Shown: one piece after another, positions 53,404 to 61,161 of the stretch | How positions within the stretch are numbered: the first letter of the stretch is position 1 | How the letters are laid out: each line of letters opens with the position of its first letter | From: Amycolatopsis keratiniphila subsp. keratiniphila | GTDB lineage: Bacteria; Actinomycetota; Actinomycetes; Mycobacteriales; Pseudonocardiaceae | DNA length: 64,000 nucleotides | Direction of reading: 5' to 3' | NCBI RefSeq assembly: GCF_001620365.2 | Contig: NZ_LQMT02000032.1 | Location: 125,077-189,076 of the forward strand | Program-made: the position numbers and the translations under genes | Notes under the pieces: model-generated | Databases searched by the model: none | Told to the model about the DNA's origin: nothing | What the model saw: the letters and a program-made list of their open reading frames with translations, nothing else

Positions 53404-54330
53404 TTAACCCGGCCGGGTGACGCCAGTACCCGGGAGGGCGACCAATTCCACTTCGAAGCCGTCGGCGTTTTCGAGGTAGGCAGCGTAGTGATGGTCACCG
53501 CCCGCATTCGGATAGCGGTCCGCGAACAGGGGCGACCAGCCGTGTTCGACGGCCTTCGAAGCCAGTTCGTCCACCCGATCGCGTGACTCGACATGCAGGG
53601 CGAGATGGTTCAGGCCCGGCGCGGTGCGGTCGTGCTTTTCGCCGCTGAGCGCGGGCGAACGCTCGACGACGAGGTAGGTCGCGCCGTGCTTCCAGCTGAC
53701 GCCGGCGGGCCAGCGCTGGAATTCCCGCCAGCCGAGTTCGCCCAGCAGCCAGCCCCAGCTCTCCTCCGCACGGCCGAGATCGGGCACCCACAGCTCGATG
53801 TGGTGCGCGCGGCCGCGGTCCGAAGGCAACGCGACGAAGACGCGATGCGGCCCGCTGCCGTAGTGGTCGCCGCCGCCGACGTCGAGGAAACCCAAGCGCC
53901 GCACCAGGTTCTGACTGGCCACATTGGACTCCCCGACCAGCGCCCACACCGACGACAGGCCGAGCCCGACGAGCCCGTGCTCCAGCAGGGCCTTGGCGGC
54001 CTCGGTCGCCAGCCCCTGCCCGCCATGCGCCCGCGACAGGTAATAGCCGATCTCCGGCACGTCTCCGGGCAGTTCCTGCGATGGCCGCAGATGCGCGAGC
54101 CCGATCACCTCGCCGTCGCGTTCGATCACCCAGTGCCCCATGCCCGCCGGGCCGTCGTAGGACAGCCTGCGCCCGACCATTTCGCGAACGCGGTCCGGCT
54201 CGGTGAGCGGCACCGCGAAATGCGCGCTCATCGCCGGGTCGGCGAAGAGCCCGATGATCGCGCCGGTGTCGGCTTCGGTCAGCGCGCGCAGCCACAGCCT
54301 CGCGGTCTTGAGCTCGGGAGGGTTGTTCAC
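53404..54330 (-). CDS. GNAT acetyltransferase fused to a VOC/glyoxalase domain
   Basis: 308 residues, GTG at 54330 overlapping the aroQ stop (GTGA). Residues 1-165 are a RimJ-type GNAT domain (TARLWLRALTEADTGAIIGL, EIGYYLSRAHGGQGLATEAA, NVASQNLVRRLGFLDVG). Residues about 170-305 are a vicinal oxygen chelate domain (AHHIELWVPDLGRAEESWGW, LNHLALHVESRDRVDELASK, DGFEVELVAL), with His and Glu positions suited to metal binding. Both could act on a small molecule as a self-resistance or detoxifying enzyme; the substrate is unknown. It is coupled to aroQ, though no shikimate role follows. Confidence 0.75.
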   Translation of the reverse strand: MNNPPELKTARLWLRALTEADTGAIIGLFADPAMSAHFAVPLTEPDRVREMVGRRLSYDGPAGMGHWVIERDGEVIGLAHLRPSQELPGDVPEIGYYLSRAHGGQGLATEAAKALLEHGLVGLGLSSVWALVGESNVASQNLVRRLGFLDVGGGDHYGSGPHRVFVALPSDRGRAHHIELWVPDLGRAEESWGWLLGELGWREFQRWPAGVSWKHGATYLVVERSPALSGEKHDRTAPGLNHLALHVESRDRVDELASKAVEHGWSPLFADRYPNAGGDHHYAAYLENADGFEVELVALPGTGVTRPG

Positions 54331-54758
54331 GCCGCGTTCGCGGCCATCCAGCGCAGGGCCAGGGGGTATCCGTCGACCCCGAGCCCGGCGATCACGGCGG
54401 TGGCGATGTCCGACAGCACGCTGTGGTGCCGGAACTGCTCGCGTTTGTGCACGTTGGAGATGTGCAGCTCGATCAGCGGCGCCTTGAGCTGGGCGGCGGC
54501 GTCGCGGACGGCGATCGAGTAGTGCGTCCACGCGGCGGCGTTGAGCACCACCGGCCAGCCCGCATCGGCGGCTTCGTGCAGCCAGCCGACCATCTCGCCC
54601 TCGTGATCGGTCTGCCGGACCTCGACGTCGATCCCCAGTTCCTTGCCGGTCTCGACGCAGTTGGAGGCCAGATCCGCGTGTGTCGCCGAACCGTAGATCC
54701 CGGGTTCGCGCAGGCCGAGCCTCCCGAGGTTCGGACCGTTGAGGACGAGCACCTTCAC
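54327..54758 (-). CDS. aroQ: 3-dehydroquinate dehydratase (type II)
   Basis: 143 residues from GTG at 54758. KVLVLNGPNLGRLGLREPGI, with active-site Tyr in GIYGSATHADL; QTDHEGEMVGWLHEAAD; VVLNAAAWTHYSIAVRDA; and IELHISNVHKREQFRHHSVL are complete type II signatures. It dehydrates 3-dehydroquinate to 3-dehydroshikimate. Coupled to aroB by four bases. Confidence 0.95.
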   Translation of the reverse strand: MKVLVLNGPNLGRLGLREPGIYGSATHADLASNCVETGKELGIDVEVRQTDHEGEMVGWLHEAADAGWPVVLNAAAWTHYSIAVRDAAAQLKAPLIELHISNVHKREQFRHHSVLSDIATAVIAGLGVDGYPLALRWMAANAA

Positions 54759-55864
54759 AGCAGCACGCTCCCGCCCGGCTTGGGGGCCTCGCCCGCCACC
54801 ACCGAGTAGGCCGCGGCGAGCAGCGATGGGTCCGGCCCTTCCAGCCTTCCGGGCTTCGCGAGCCCGTCGAGGACGACGAAGCGCAGCACACCCGACCGGG
54901 TCTTCTTGTCGCCCTTCATCGTCTCCAGCAGCTGCGGGAGCGCGTCCGGGTCGTAGGTGGTCGGCAGGCCCAGCAGCTTGAGCACCTTCGCGTGCCGCTC
55001 GGCGGTGGCGTCGTCGAGACGGCCGGCCAGCCTCGCGAGCTCGGCGGCGAACACCAGGCCGACACTGACCGCCGCGCCGTGACGCCACCGGTACCGCTCA
55101 CGGCGTTCGATGGCGTGGGCGAGCGTGTGGCCGTAGTTGAGGATCTCGCGCAGATCCGATTCGCGCAGATCCGCGGCGACGACGTCGGCCTTGACCTGGA
55201 TCGAGCGGCGGACCAGTTCGCCGAGGACCTCGCCGGTGGTGTCCAGCGCCGCGGCGGGGTCCTGCTCGACGAGTTCGACGATGCGCGGGTCGGCGATGAA
55301 GCCTGCCTTGACCACCTCGGCCATTCCGGCGACGAGTTCGTTGGGCGGCAACGTTTCCAGCGTCGCGAGGTCGACGAGGACGGCGCTCGGCTCGTGGAAG
55401 ACGCCGACCAGGTTCTTGCCCGCCTCGGTGTTGATGCCGGTCTTCCCGCCGAGGGACGCGTCGACCATGCCCAGCAGCGTGGTGGGCACGTTGACCAGGC
55501 GGACGCCGCGCATCCAGGTGGCGGCGACGAATCCGGCGAGGTCGGTCACGGCGCCGCCGCCGAGCCCGACGACCACGCCCTGGCGGTCGAGGCCGATGCG
55601 GCCGAGGACCTCCCAGCAGAAGCTGGCGACGGTGAGCGCCTTGCCGTCCTCGGCGTCGGGGATCTCGACCCGGTGCGCGTCGATCCCGGCCTCGGCCAGT
55701 TCGTCGCGGATGGCCTCGGCGGTGGTCGTCAGCGTCGGCGGGTGGATCAGCGCGACCTTGGAGGCGTCGGCGAGCTGCTCGGTGAGCTCGCCCAGCAGGC
55801 CGCGGCCGATGACGACGTCGTACGGCTTGGCGGTGTTGACGGTGATGCGGACCGGCTCGGTCAT
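54755..55864 (-). CDS. aroB: 3-dehydroquinate synthase
   Basis: 369 residues from ATG at 55864 after GAGGGG. NAD- and Zn-dependent enzyme of step two of the shikimate pathway. GLGGGAVTDLAGFVAATWMR, NVPTTLLGMVDASLGGKTGI, NLVGVFHEPSAVLVD, and metal-site ILNYGHTLAHAIER are present. Eight bases after the small lipoprotein gene. Confidence 0.95.
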   Translation of the reverse strand: MTEPVRITVNTAKPYDVVIGRGLLGELTEQLADASKVALIHPPTLTTTAEAIRDELAEAGIDAHRVEIPDAEDGKALTVASFCWEVLGRIGLDRQGVVVGLGGGAVTDLAGFVAATWMRGVRLVNVPTTLLGMVDASLGGKTGINTEAGKNLVGVFHEPSAVLVDLATLETLPPNELVAGMAEVVKAGFIADPRIVELVEQDPAAALDTTGEVLGELVRRSIQVKADVVAADLRESDLREILNYGHTLAHAIERRERYRWRHGAAVSVGLVFAAELARLAGRLDDATAERHAKVLKLLGLPTTYDPDALPQLLETMKGDKKTRSGVLRFVVLDGLAKPGRLEGPDPSLLAAAYSVVAGEAPKPGGSVLL

Positions 55865-55872
55865 CGTTCCCC

Positions 55873-56274
55873 TCACTTCGGCGGAAGCCGCTTGGCCCTC
55901 GCGACCTCGCAGGTGATCTTGCCCTTGACCGGGGTGTCCCCCGGGATCTCTTCGGTCACCTTCTGGCCGGGCGTCATCCGGTTCTTCGCGAACAGCGCCT
56001 CACCGGCGGCCTTGCCCTCGGCGTCCTTGATCGCGATGGTGACGGCGTACCGCGCGTCCTCGCCCGTGCTGTTGGTGACCTCGATGGTGATCTTCGGGGT
56101 GTAGCTGTTGCTATCGCATTTGGTGACCTTGACGTCGGCCGCGACATCGGGCGCGGCGCTGGTCGCCGCGCTCGTCTGGATCACGTCCGCGCCGGGCGGC
56201 TGCTTCTCCTCACCGCACGCGGTCAGGGTCAAGGCCACGACGCCGAGCAGGACGCCGGCGATGGTGCGCTTCAT
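55873..56274 (-). CDS. Small lipoprotein within the shikimate operon
   Basis: 133 residues, ATG start, overlapping the aroK stop by four bases. Lipoprotein signal with lipobox LTAC (VVALTLTACGEEK). The mature part has a Thr/Ala-rich linker and a single beta-sandwich-like domain (YTPKITIEVTNSTGEDARYA), with two Cys that could form a disulfide (KCDSNSY and ITCEVAR). I do not recognise a family; it resembles small extracellular actinobacterial DUF lipoproteins. Its place between aroK and aroB is not explained by shikimate metabolism. Confidence 0.65.
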   Translation of the reverse strand: MKRTIAGVLLGVVALTLTACGEEKQPPGADVIQTSAATSAAPDVAADVKVTKCDSNSYTPKITIEVTNSTGEDARYAVTIAIKDAEGKAAGEALFAKNRMTPGQKVTEEIPGDTPVKGKITCEVARAKRLPPK

Positions 56275-56795
56275 GCTCGTTCCTTGCTGATCTCGGTCAG
56301 CCCGATGACGGCGGCCTCGACGACCTCGTCGGCGGTCAGCTGGTCGGTCTCGATCTCGAACGTGGCCACCTCGCGGTACACCGGCAGGCGCGCGTCGAGG
56401 AGTGCCTTGTAGGTGGCGCGGGGGTTCACCCCGGCCAGCAGCGGACGCGCCGTCGAGAGCCCCGCGCGCTGGACGCCCGCGGCCATCCCCACGTTCAGGA
56501 AGATCACGGTGTGCCCGGCCAGCCGTTCGCGGGTGCCCGGCGTGATCGGCGCTCCCCCGCCCAGTGAGAGGACGCCTTCGTGCTCGGCCAGGGCCTTCGC
56601 GACCATCTCCTCCTCCAGCGCGCGGAAGGCGGGCTCGCCCTCCTCGGCGAAGATGTCGGTGATGGGCTTGCCCGCGCTCGCGACGATGTCGTCGTCGCTG
56701 TCGCGGAAGGCGAGACCGAGCCGGGCGGCGAGCGCCGGGCCGACCGTGCTCTTGCCCGAGCCCGGCGGCCCGATGATCACCGCGCGAGGAGTCAC
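56271..56795 (-). CDS. aroK: Shikimate kinase
   Basis: 174 residues from GTG at 56795 overlapping the aroC stop. P-loop GPPGSGKSTVGPALAARLGL (about 10-29), DSDDDIV shikimate-binding Asp, FAEEGEPAFRALEEE, GGGAPITPG and the lid RPLLAGVNPRATYKALLDAR. Phosphorylates shikimate at the 3-OH. Family length. Confidence 0.95.
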   Translation of the reverse strand: MTPRAVIIGPPGSGKSTVGPALAARLGLAFRDSDDDIVASAGKPITDIFAEEGEPAFRALEEEMVAKALAEHEGVLSLGGGAPITPGTRERLAGHTVIFLNVGMAAGVQRAGLSTARPLLAGVNPRATYKALLDARLPVYREVATFEIETDQLTADEVVEAAVIGLTEISKERA

Positions 56796-57979
56796 CAGCG
56801 CTCCTCGAGCGCCTTCAGGTAGGCCTCGACGTTGCGCTTGCCCTCGATCAGCGAGTCGCCGCCGAACTTCTCCAGCGCGGCGTCCGCGAGCACGAGCGCG
56901 ACCACCGACTCCAGCACGACCCCGGCGCGGGGTACCGCGCAGACGTCGGAACGCTGGTGGATGGCCACCGCGGGTTCCCCGGTGGTGACGTCCACAGTGG
57001 ACAGTGCTTTGGGGACGGTCGAGATCGGCTTCATGGCGACGCGCACACGCAGCGGCTCGCCGTTGGTGATACCGCCTTCGAGGCCGCCCGCGCGGTTCGA
57101 CCGGCGGGTCACCCCGACCGGGCCGGTGCCGCGGTCGATCTCGTCGTGGGCCTGGCTGCCCCACCGCTTGGCCGTGGTGAAGCCGTCGCCGACCTCCACG
57201 CCCTTCATCGCCTGGACGCCCATGAGCGCGCCGGCGAGGCGGGCGTCGAGCCTGCGGTCCCAGTGGACGTGCGAGCCGAGGCCGGGCGGCAGGCCGTAGG
57301 CGATCACCTCGATCACGCCGCCGACGGTGTCACCCGCCTTCCGCACGGCGTCGACCTCGGCGACCATCGCGTCGGTCCCCTCCTGGCCGAAGGCGCGGAC
57401 CGGGCTCTCGTCGATGGCCGGAAGGTCCGACGGCACCGGCAGCGGCCCCTCGGGCGCCGAGGCGCCGCCGATGGACACCACGTGGCTGAGGATCTCGACC
57501 CCGAGCAGCTGCTTGAGGTACGCGCGGGCCACCGTGCCGAGCGCCGTGCGGGACGCCGTCTCGCGGGCGCTCGCGCGCTCCAGCACCGGACGGGCCTCGG
57601 GGAAGCCGTACTTCTGCATACCGGGCAGGTCGGCGTGGCCGGGCCGGGGACGCGTCAGCGGCTCGTTGCGCGCGAGGCCTTCCAGCTCCTCGGCGGGCAC
57701 GGGATCGGCCGACATGACCTTCTCCCACTTGGGCCACTCGGCGTTCTCGATCTGGACCGCGACGGGGCCGCCCTGGGTGAGCCCGTGCCGGACACCGCCG
57801 GTGAACTCGATGTGGTCGGTCTCGAAGCCCATCCGGGGGCTGCGGCCGAAGCCCAGCCTCCGGCGCGCGAGCTGCTCGCCCACTTCGGCGGTGGTGACCT
57901 CGACCCCGGCCGGCATCCCTTCCAGGATGGCGGCGAGGGCGGGTCCGTGCGATTCCCCTGCGGTTATCCAGCGCAACAC
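56792..57979 (-). CDS. aroC: Chorismate synthase
   Basis: 395 residues from GTG at 57979 (TTG at 57976 next codon is an alternative). FMN-dependent last step of the shikimate pathway. Signatures: GESHGPALAAILEGMPAGVE, RPGHADLPGMQKYGF, RASARETASRTALGTVARA and HQRSDVCAVPRAGVVLESV. First gene of the aroC-aroK-lipoprotein-aroB-aroQ set. The upstream 47 bases contain two palindromes. Confidence 0.95.
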   Translation of the reverse strand: MLRWITAGESHGPALAAILEGMPAGVEVTTAEVGEQLARRRLGFGRSPRMGFETDHIEFTGGVRHGLTQGGPVAVQIENAEWPKWEKVMSADPVPAEELEGLARNEPLTRPRPGHADLPGMQKYGFPEARPVLERASARETASRTALGTVARAYLKQLLGVEILSHVVSIGGASAPEGPLPVPSDLPAIDESPVRAFGQEGTDAMVAEVDAVRKAGDTVGGVIEVIAYGLPPGLGSHVHWDRRLDARLAGALMGVQAMKGVEVGDGFTTAKRWGSQAHDEIDRGTGPVGVTRRSNRAGGLEGGITNGEPLRVRVAMKPISTVPKALSTVDVTTGEPAVAIHQRSDVCAVPRAGVVLESVVALVLADAALEKFGGDSLIEGKRNVEAYLKALEERW

Positions 57980-57980
57980 C

Positions 57981-58020
57981 TGACAGATCCTGTCACAACC
58001 TCCTGACCTTCCTAGGAAGG
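57981..58020. promoter_or_regulatory. Two palindromes upstream of aroC
   Basis: TGACAG-ATC-CTGTCA (57981-57995) starts one base before the aroC start codon, so it would cover the ribosome-binding region. CCTTCCTAGGAAGG (58007-58020) is a perfect 14-base palindrome just upstream. They could be operators or a leader hairpin controlling the aro operon. Confidence 0.5.
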
Positions 58021-58026
58021 GTCGGG

Positions 58027-58704
58027 CTATCCAGGACCGGGCCCGGCGAAGACGGCGAGCACCCATGCCGCGACCAGGAGACCGGGGCCGTGCGGCACCG
58101 TGGGATGCCGGGGCCCGCCGACCGCGAGCGCCACGCTCAGTAACGCGGCGGCGACCGCGCCGAGCACGATGGACGGCCAGCCCGTCGCCGCGAGGACCGC
58201 ACCGAGGCTGCCGGCGAGCTTCACGTCCCCGGCGCCGAGCGAGCGCGGCGACACCGCGTGGACGAGCGCGTGCGCCCCGCCGAAGACCAGCGCGCCCAGC
58301 ACCGCCCGCCACGCGATGGCGGCCCCTCCCCCGTGCGCGGCGATCCCCAGCGCGACGGCGAGCGCCGGGTACGCGGGCAGGGTGAGGATGTCGGGCAGGC
58401 GGCGGTACTTGAGGTCGGCGAGCGTGAGCGGGACCGCGAGGACGGTCAGCACGGCCGGGACCGCGAGCCACCACGACGGCCAGGCTCCCGACTGGTACCT
58501 GAGGCAGACCGCGACGAGCGCCACCGCGGTGAGGGCGGCGGCCCATGCCGTGATCGGCGCTCCGGCCCGGCGCAGGCAGGAACGTGTGGCGAGCGCCGAC
58601 CCGGCGCCCGCCACCGCGAAGGCGATCGGCGTGAACACGAGATCAAGAGTGCGTCCGGTGCTGCACGGACGGCAAGATTTTCTTTTCGTGACAGGGACTT
58701 TCAC
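58027..58704 (-). CDS. Prepilin peptidase-like membrane protease (A24)
   Basis: Up to 225 residues, GTG start at 58704; a shorter form from GTG at 58638 would drop an N-terminal stretch with a CxxC (KSCRPCS). Five to seven hydrophobic segments. The two catalytic Asp of GXGD membrane proteases are visible in LADLKYRRLPD and SLGAGDVKLAGSLG. It would cleave prepilin-like signal peptides; no pilin or pilus assembly gene is in the window. An equivalent stands next to shikimate genes in mycobacteria. Confidence 0.8.
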   Translation of the reverse strand: MKVPVTKRKSCRPCSTGRTLDLVFTPIAFAVAGAGSALATRSCLRRAGAPITAWAAALTAVALVAVCLRYQSGAWPSWWLAVPAVLTVLAVPLTLADLKYRRLPDILTLPAYPALAVALGIAAHGGGAAIAWRAVLGALVFGGAHALVHAVSPRSLGAGDVKLAGSLGAVLAATGWPSIVLGAVAAALLSVALAVGGPRHPTVPHGPGLLVAAWVLAVFAGPGPG

Positions 58705-58778
58705 GCACTTTCGGCAGGTGGGGCGGGGGTGCGGAAGTCGTGAACGGACCGTTCACGCACGGATGCACGGCGCGGGGT

Positions 58779-58837
58779 GAAAGCTCCCTTCACCGCATCT
58801 CATGCGGTGAAGGGAGCTTTCGTCGCATGAGATGCGG
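58779..58837. repeat. 20-bp palindrome with a competing 13-bp stem
   Basis: GAAAGCTCCCTTCACCGCAT (58779-58798) pairs exactly with 58802-58821 around loop CTC. CCGCATCTCATGC (58793-58805), which contains this loop, can instead pair exactly with GCATGAGATGCGG (58825-58837). The two folds exclude each other. Confidence 0.75.
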
Positions 58838-58892
58838 GGAAAGCGTCCTTCAGCCCGGCCGACGGCAGCGCGCGGAGCGGCCGTTCGCCCGG

Positions 58893-58947
58893 GTACGTGA
58901 AGGCCCCCTTCATGTACCCAGGCGCAAGGATGGGGGCCTTCATGTAC
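58893..58947. repeat. Palindrome, GTGAAGGCC family
   Basis: GTACGTGAAGGCCCCC (58893-58908) pairs with GGGGGCCTTCATGTAC (58932-58947) with one mismatch. Close sister of 35211-35265, including the stem-base GTAC. Confidence 0.8.
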
Positions 58948-59022
58948 TTGGGCGTCCGAAGTTTCCGCGCGAGCGGCAATCCATCCCGTCCCCGGCGCCG
59001 AAGTCCTGTCATGACACCGGGA

Positions 59023-59652
59023 TCAGGGGTTCATCCGCAGCAGCGGGAGACCCGACGGCGTGCGGATCTCGAGCGCCTTGATGTCCCCGGTGCGCATCGC
59101 GGTGCCGACCACGATGTGCGCGGTGTCCTTGGGCATCGCGCGCCAGGACGCGAGCTCGCTGGTGCCGCCGTCGGCGCCGACGGCGACCAGGATGTAGTCC
59201 CCGGTCCGGTTGCCGCCGTAGCTGCACGTCATGTCGACCTTCGTGCCGGTGTCCGTGGCGGACATGGCGATCTCGGCGGTCACCGGGTAGTCGCCGAGCA
59301 GGGTCATCGGGTCGCCGGCCGCCGCCGTCGGCCCGGTCAGGACGACCACGAGCGCGACGCCCGCGGCCACGGCCATCCCGGCCGCGGTGGTGGTGATCGC
59401 CCGTTGGATCCGCCTTCCCCGGCGGACCCGTTTGAGCACGGTCGGCAGCAGATCCGGCGAGGGCGCCGGTTCGTCCTCCAGCAGGGCGGGGGCACCCGCC
59501 TGGGCGAGCAGCCCGGGGATCCCGGCCAGGTCGCGCACGGAGGCCGCGCAGCGGTCACAGACGCGAAGGTGTCTCTCGTAGGCGGACCGGTCTTCCGGGG
59601 ACAACGCACCGAGCACGTAGGCCGCGTCGTAGGTGGCGAAGGGGTCGGTCAT
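59023..59652 (-). CDS. Zinc-binding anti-sigma factor
   Basis: 209 residues, ATG at 59652 overlapping the sigma stop (ATGA). The N-terminal ZAS domain has His28-x3-Cys32-x2-Cys35 (ERHLRVCDRCAASVRDL). One transmembrane helix (AITTTAAGMAVAAGVALVVV) separates it from an extracellular domain (DYPVTAEIAMSATDTGTKVD, SYGGNRTGDYILVAVGADGG), of RskA type. It holds the sigma factor at the membrane until a signal releases it. Signal unknown. Confidence 0.9.
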   Translation of the reverse strand: MTDPFATYDAAYVLGALSPEDRSAYERHLRVCDRCAASVRDLAGIPGLLAQAGAPALLEDEPAPSPDLLPTVLKRVRRGRRIQRAITTTAAGMAVAAGVALVVVLTGPTAAAGDPMTLLGDYPVTAEIAMSATDTGTKVDMTCSYGGNRTGDYILVAVGADGGTSELASWRAMPKDTAHIVVGTAMRTGDIKALEIRTPSGLPLLRMNP

Positions 59653-60161
59653 TGAGTCACCCCTCTTTCCTCCAATATCAGCCGCAACGCGCGCAACGCG
59701 TAATGCGTCCGCGATTTGATCGTCCCTTCGGCCACACCCAGCCGCTTCGCGGCGTCGGCGACGGAGTAGCCCTGGAAGTAGCACAGGACCAGGACGTCCC
59801 GGTGTCTCGGCGAGAGCTCACCGAGCGCTTCGGCGACCAGCCAGCCCTGGACCGCCCGTTCCGTGCCGTCCGTGACCGCCGTTTCGGGCGGTTGACCGGT
59901 CACCACCTCCGGATGCGCCTCGGCGGCCCGCCAGTCGTCGATGGCGATCCGTCTCGCCACGGTGAACAGCCAGCCGCGCGCCGAACCCTCGGTCTGGTCG
60001 AGCACCTTGGCGTTGCGCCAGGCCCGCAGCAGCGTCTCCTGGACGACGTCCTCCGCGCGAACGCGGTCGCCGCCGGTGAGGTGCAGTGCGTAGGACCAGA
60101 GCGCCGCCGCGTGCTCGTCGTGCAGAGCCCGCATCAGCCGGTCCTCCGCGAATTCCTTCAC
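59649..60161 (-). CDS. ECF sigma factor
   Basis: 170 residues from GTG at 60161, overlapping the upstream gene's stop (GTGA); ATG at 60134 has the better ribosome-binding site GGAGG and is a real alternative. Region 2 (LHDEHAAALWSYALHLTGGD, AEDVVQETLLRAWRN) and region 4 (LSPRHRDVLVLCYFQGYSVA, DAAKRLGVAEGTIKSRTHYA) are complete, and no extra domain is present. It likely recognises the GAACC-N16-CGT promoters upstream of its own operon and the divergent Rieske gene. Confidence 0.92.
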   Translation of the reverse strand: MKEFAEDRLMRALHDEHAAALWSYALHLTGGDRVRAEDVVQETLLRAWRNAKVLDQTEGSARGWLFTVARRIAIDDWRAAEAHPEVVTGQPPETAVTDGTERAVQGWLVAEALGELSPRHRDVLVLCYFQGYSVADAAKRLGVAEGTIKSRTHYALRALRLILEERGVTQ

Positions 60162-60526
60162 CGATCCGTGCCTTCGCGGTTGATGAGCAGCGGGAGGGCG
60201 AAGACCACGCAAGCCACTTCGGTGATCAGGCCCCACAGCTCGGCCTGGGTGGTGAAGCGCTCCGAGACGCCGAAGAATCCCGTAGTCAGCGAGAGCACGT
60301 ACGCGCCCAGGGTGGCCAGGCCGAAGCCGATCGCCGCGAGCGCGGGAAGCCAGTGGTGCCACGCCAGGACGGCGATCGCGATGACCACGCCAGCCACGAC
60401 GTTCACCAGGAAGAGCGGGCCGACCACGTCCGTTTCCGAGGCCCAGTCCTGCCATACGACGTAATGCACCCACGCCGAGCCGAGGAGGCCCGCCGCCACC
60501 ACCGCCCGCAACAACCACCGGATCAT
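60158..60526 (-). CDS. Four-helix membrane protein, first gene of the sigma operon
   Basis: 122 residues, ATG at 60526. Four transmembrane helices (WLLRAVVAAGLLGSAWVHYV, VVGPLFLVNVVAGVVIAIAV, WLPALAAIGFGLATLGAYVL, ELWGLITEVACVVFALPLLI). Resembles small actinobacterial membrane proteins near ECF sigma genes; no function known. It is transcribed from the ECF-type promoter at 60599-60571 and is coupled to the sigma gene. Confidence 0.75.
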   Translation of the reverse strand: MIRWLLRAVVAAGLLGSAWVHYVVWQDWASETDVVGPLFLVNVVAGVVIAIAVLAWHHWLPALAAIGFGLATLGAYVLSLTTGFFGVSERFTTQAELWGLITEVACVVFALPLLINREGTDR

Positions 60527-60570
60527 GTCCGTATCTCTTTCCCGCGTGTTCGGTTCCCCTATGCCTTTGA

Positions 60571-60648
60571 ACACGGAAAAGAGGGCCTCTCGGTTCAATC
60601 CGGCACCCGATGGACGGCGAAATTGAACCGGATGGCCGCTCGGACCGT
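60571..60648. promoter_or_regulatory. Matched divergent ECF promoters
   Basis: Plus: ATTGAACCG (60622-60630), GAACC then 16 bases then CGTGT (60646-60650). Minus: ATTGAACCG (60599-60591), GAACC then 16 bases then CGTGT (60575-60571). Same -35, same spacing, same -10, reading to the Rieske gene and to the membrane protein-sigma-anti-sigma operon. The -35s form a 9-bp inverted repeat 22 bases apart. On the plus side the ATG at 60653/60659 lies at the predicted start site, so the message may be leaderless. Confidence 0.8.
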
Positions 60649-60658
60649 GTGTATGGGC

Positions 60659-61099
60659 ATGACTGCCGAACTCCACTCCCGCCGCAAGGTCCTGACCACC
60701 GGCGCCGCGGTCGCCGGTGCCGCCGCCGGAGCCGTGGCCCTCACCGCCTGCGGAAGCGACAGCGCGCCGTCCGGTTCGACCGCCGCACCGCCCGCCGCGG
60801 CGCCGGGCGAGACCCTGACCGCACTCTCCGACATCCAGGTCGGCCAGGCGAAGGCCGCCAAGACCGCCGACGGCAAGGACGTCATCGTCACCAGGACCGC
60901 CGAAGGCACGGCCGCCGCGTTCAGCGCGATCTGCACCCATCAGGGGTGCGCGGTCGTCCCCGAGGGCGCGGAGCTGAAATGTCCCTGCCACAACTCGATC
61001 TTCGACGCCGCGACCGGCGCGGTCAAAAAGGGACCGGCGGACCAGCCGCTGCCGAAGATCGCGGTCAAGGTCACCAACGGCCAGGTCGTCACCGCCTAG
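60659..61099 (+). CDS. Rieske-type [2Fe-2S] lipoprotein exported by Tat
   Basis: 146 residues from ATG at 60659 (ATG at 60653 also possible). The signal has a twin arginine (SRRKVL) and lipobox LTAC with Cys31. A Ser/Ala/Pro linker leads to a Rieske fold with ligands Cys92, His94, Cys108, His111 and the usual disulfide Cys97/Cys110 (ICTHQGC, CPCHNS). It would be an extracytoplasmic electron carrier. No partner oxidoreductase is adjacent. Its promoter matches that of the sigma operon, so it is the likely regulon target. Confidence 0.9.
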   Translation: MTAELHSRRKVLTTGAAVAGAAAGAVALTACGSDSAPSGSTAAPPAAAPGETLTALSDIQVGQAKAAKTADGKDVIVTRTAEGTAAAFSAICTHQGCAVVPEGAELKCPCHNSIFDAATGAVKKGPADQPLPKIAVKVTNGQVVTA

Positions 61100-61108
61100 A
61101 ACACGAGA

Positions 61109-61149
61109 AAGGTCCCTTTAGGACGTGGACATCGTCCTAAAGGGACCTT
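61109..61149. terminator. 17-bp palindrome between Rieske and PTS genes
   Basis: AAGGTCCCTTTAGGACG (61109-61125) and CGTCCTAAAGGGACCTT (61133-61149) are exact reverse complements, between convergent genes. Stem tip GGACG/CGTCC as at 19237/19243. Confidence 0.85.
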
Positions 61150-61161
61150 CCTGACGAGCTT

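Larger units (their letters stand above)
58705..59022. other. Gap rich in palindromes between the sigma-operon 3' end and the prepilin peptidase
   Basis: 318 bases without a gene. They hold GTGAACGG-A-CCGTTCAC (58740-58756), a 20-bp perfect palindrome with an alternative stem (58779-58837) and a GTGAAGGCC palindrome (58893-58947), listed next. Both neighbours are on the minus strand, so these lie downstream of the anti-sigma gene. Confidence 0.75.
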
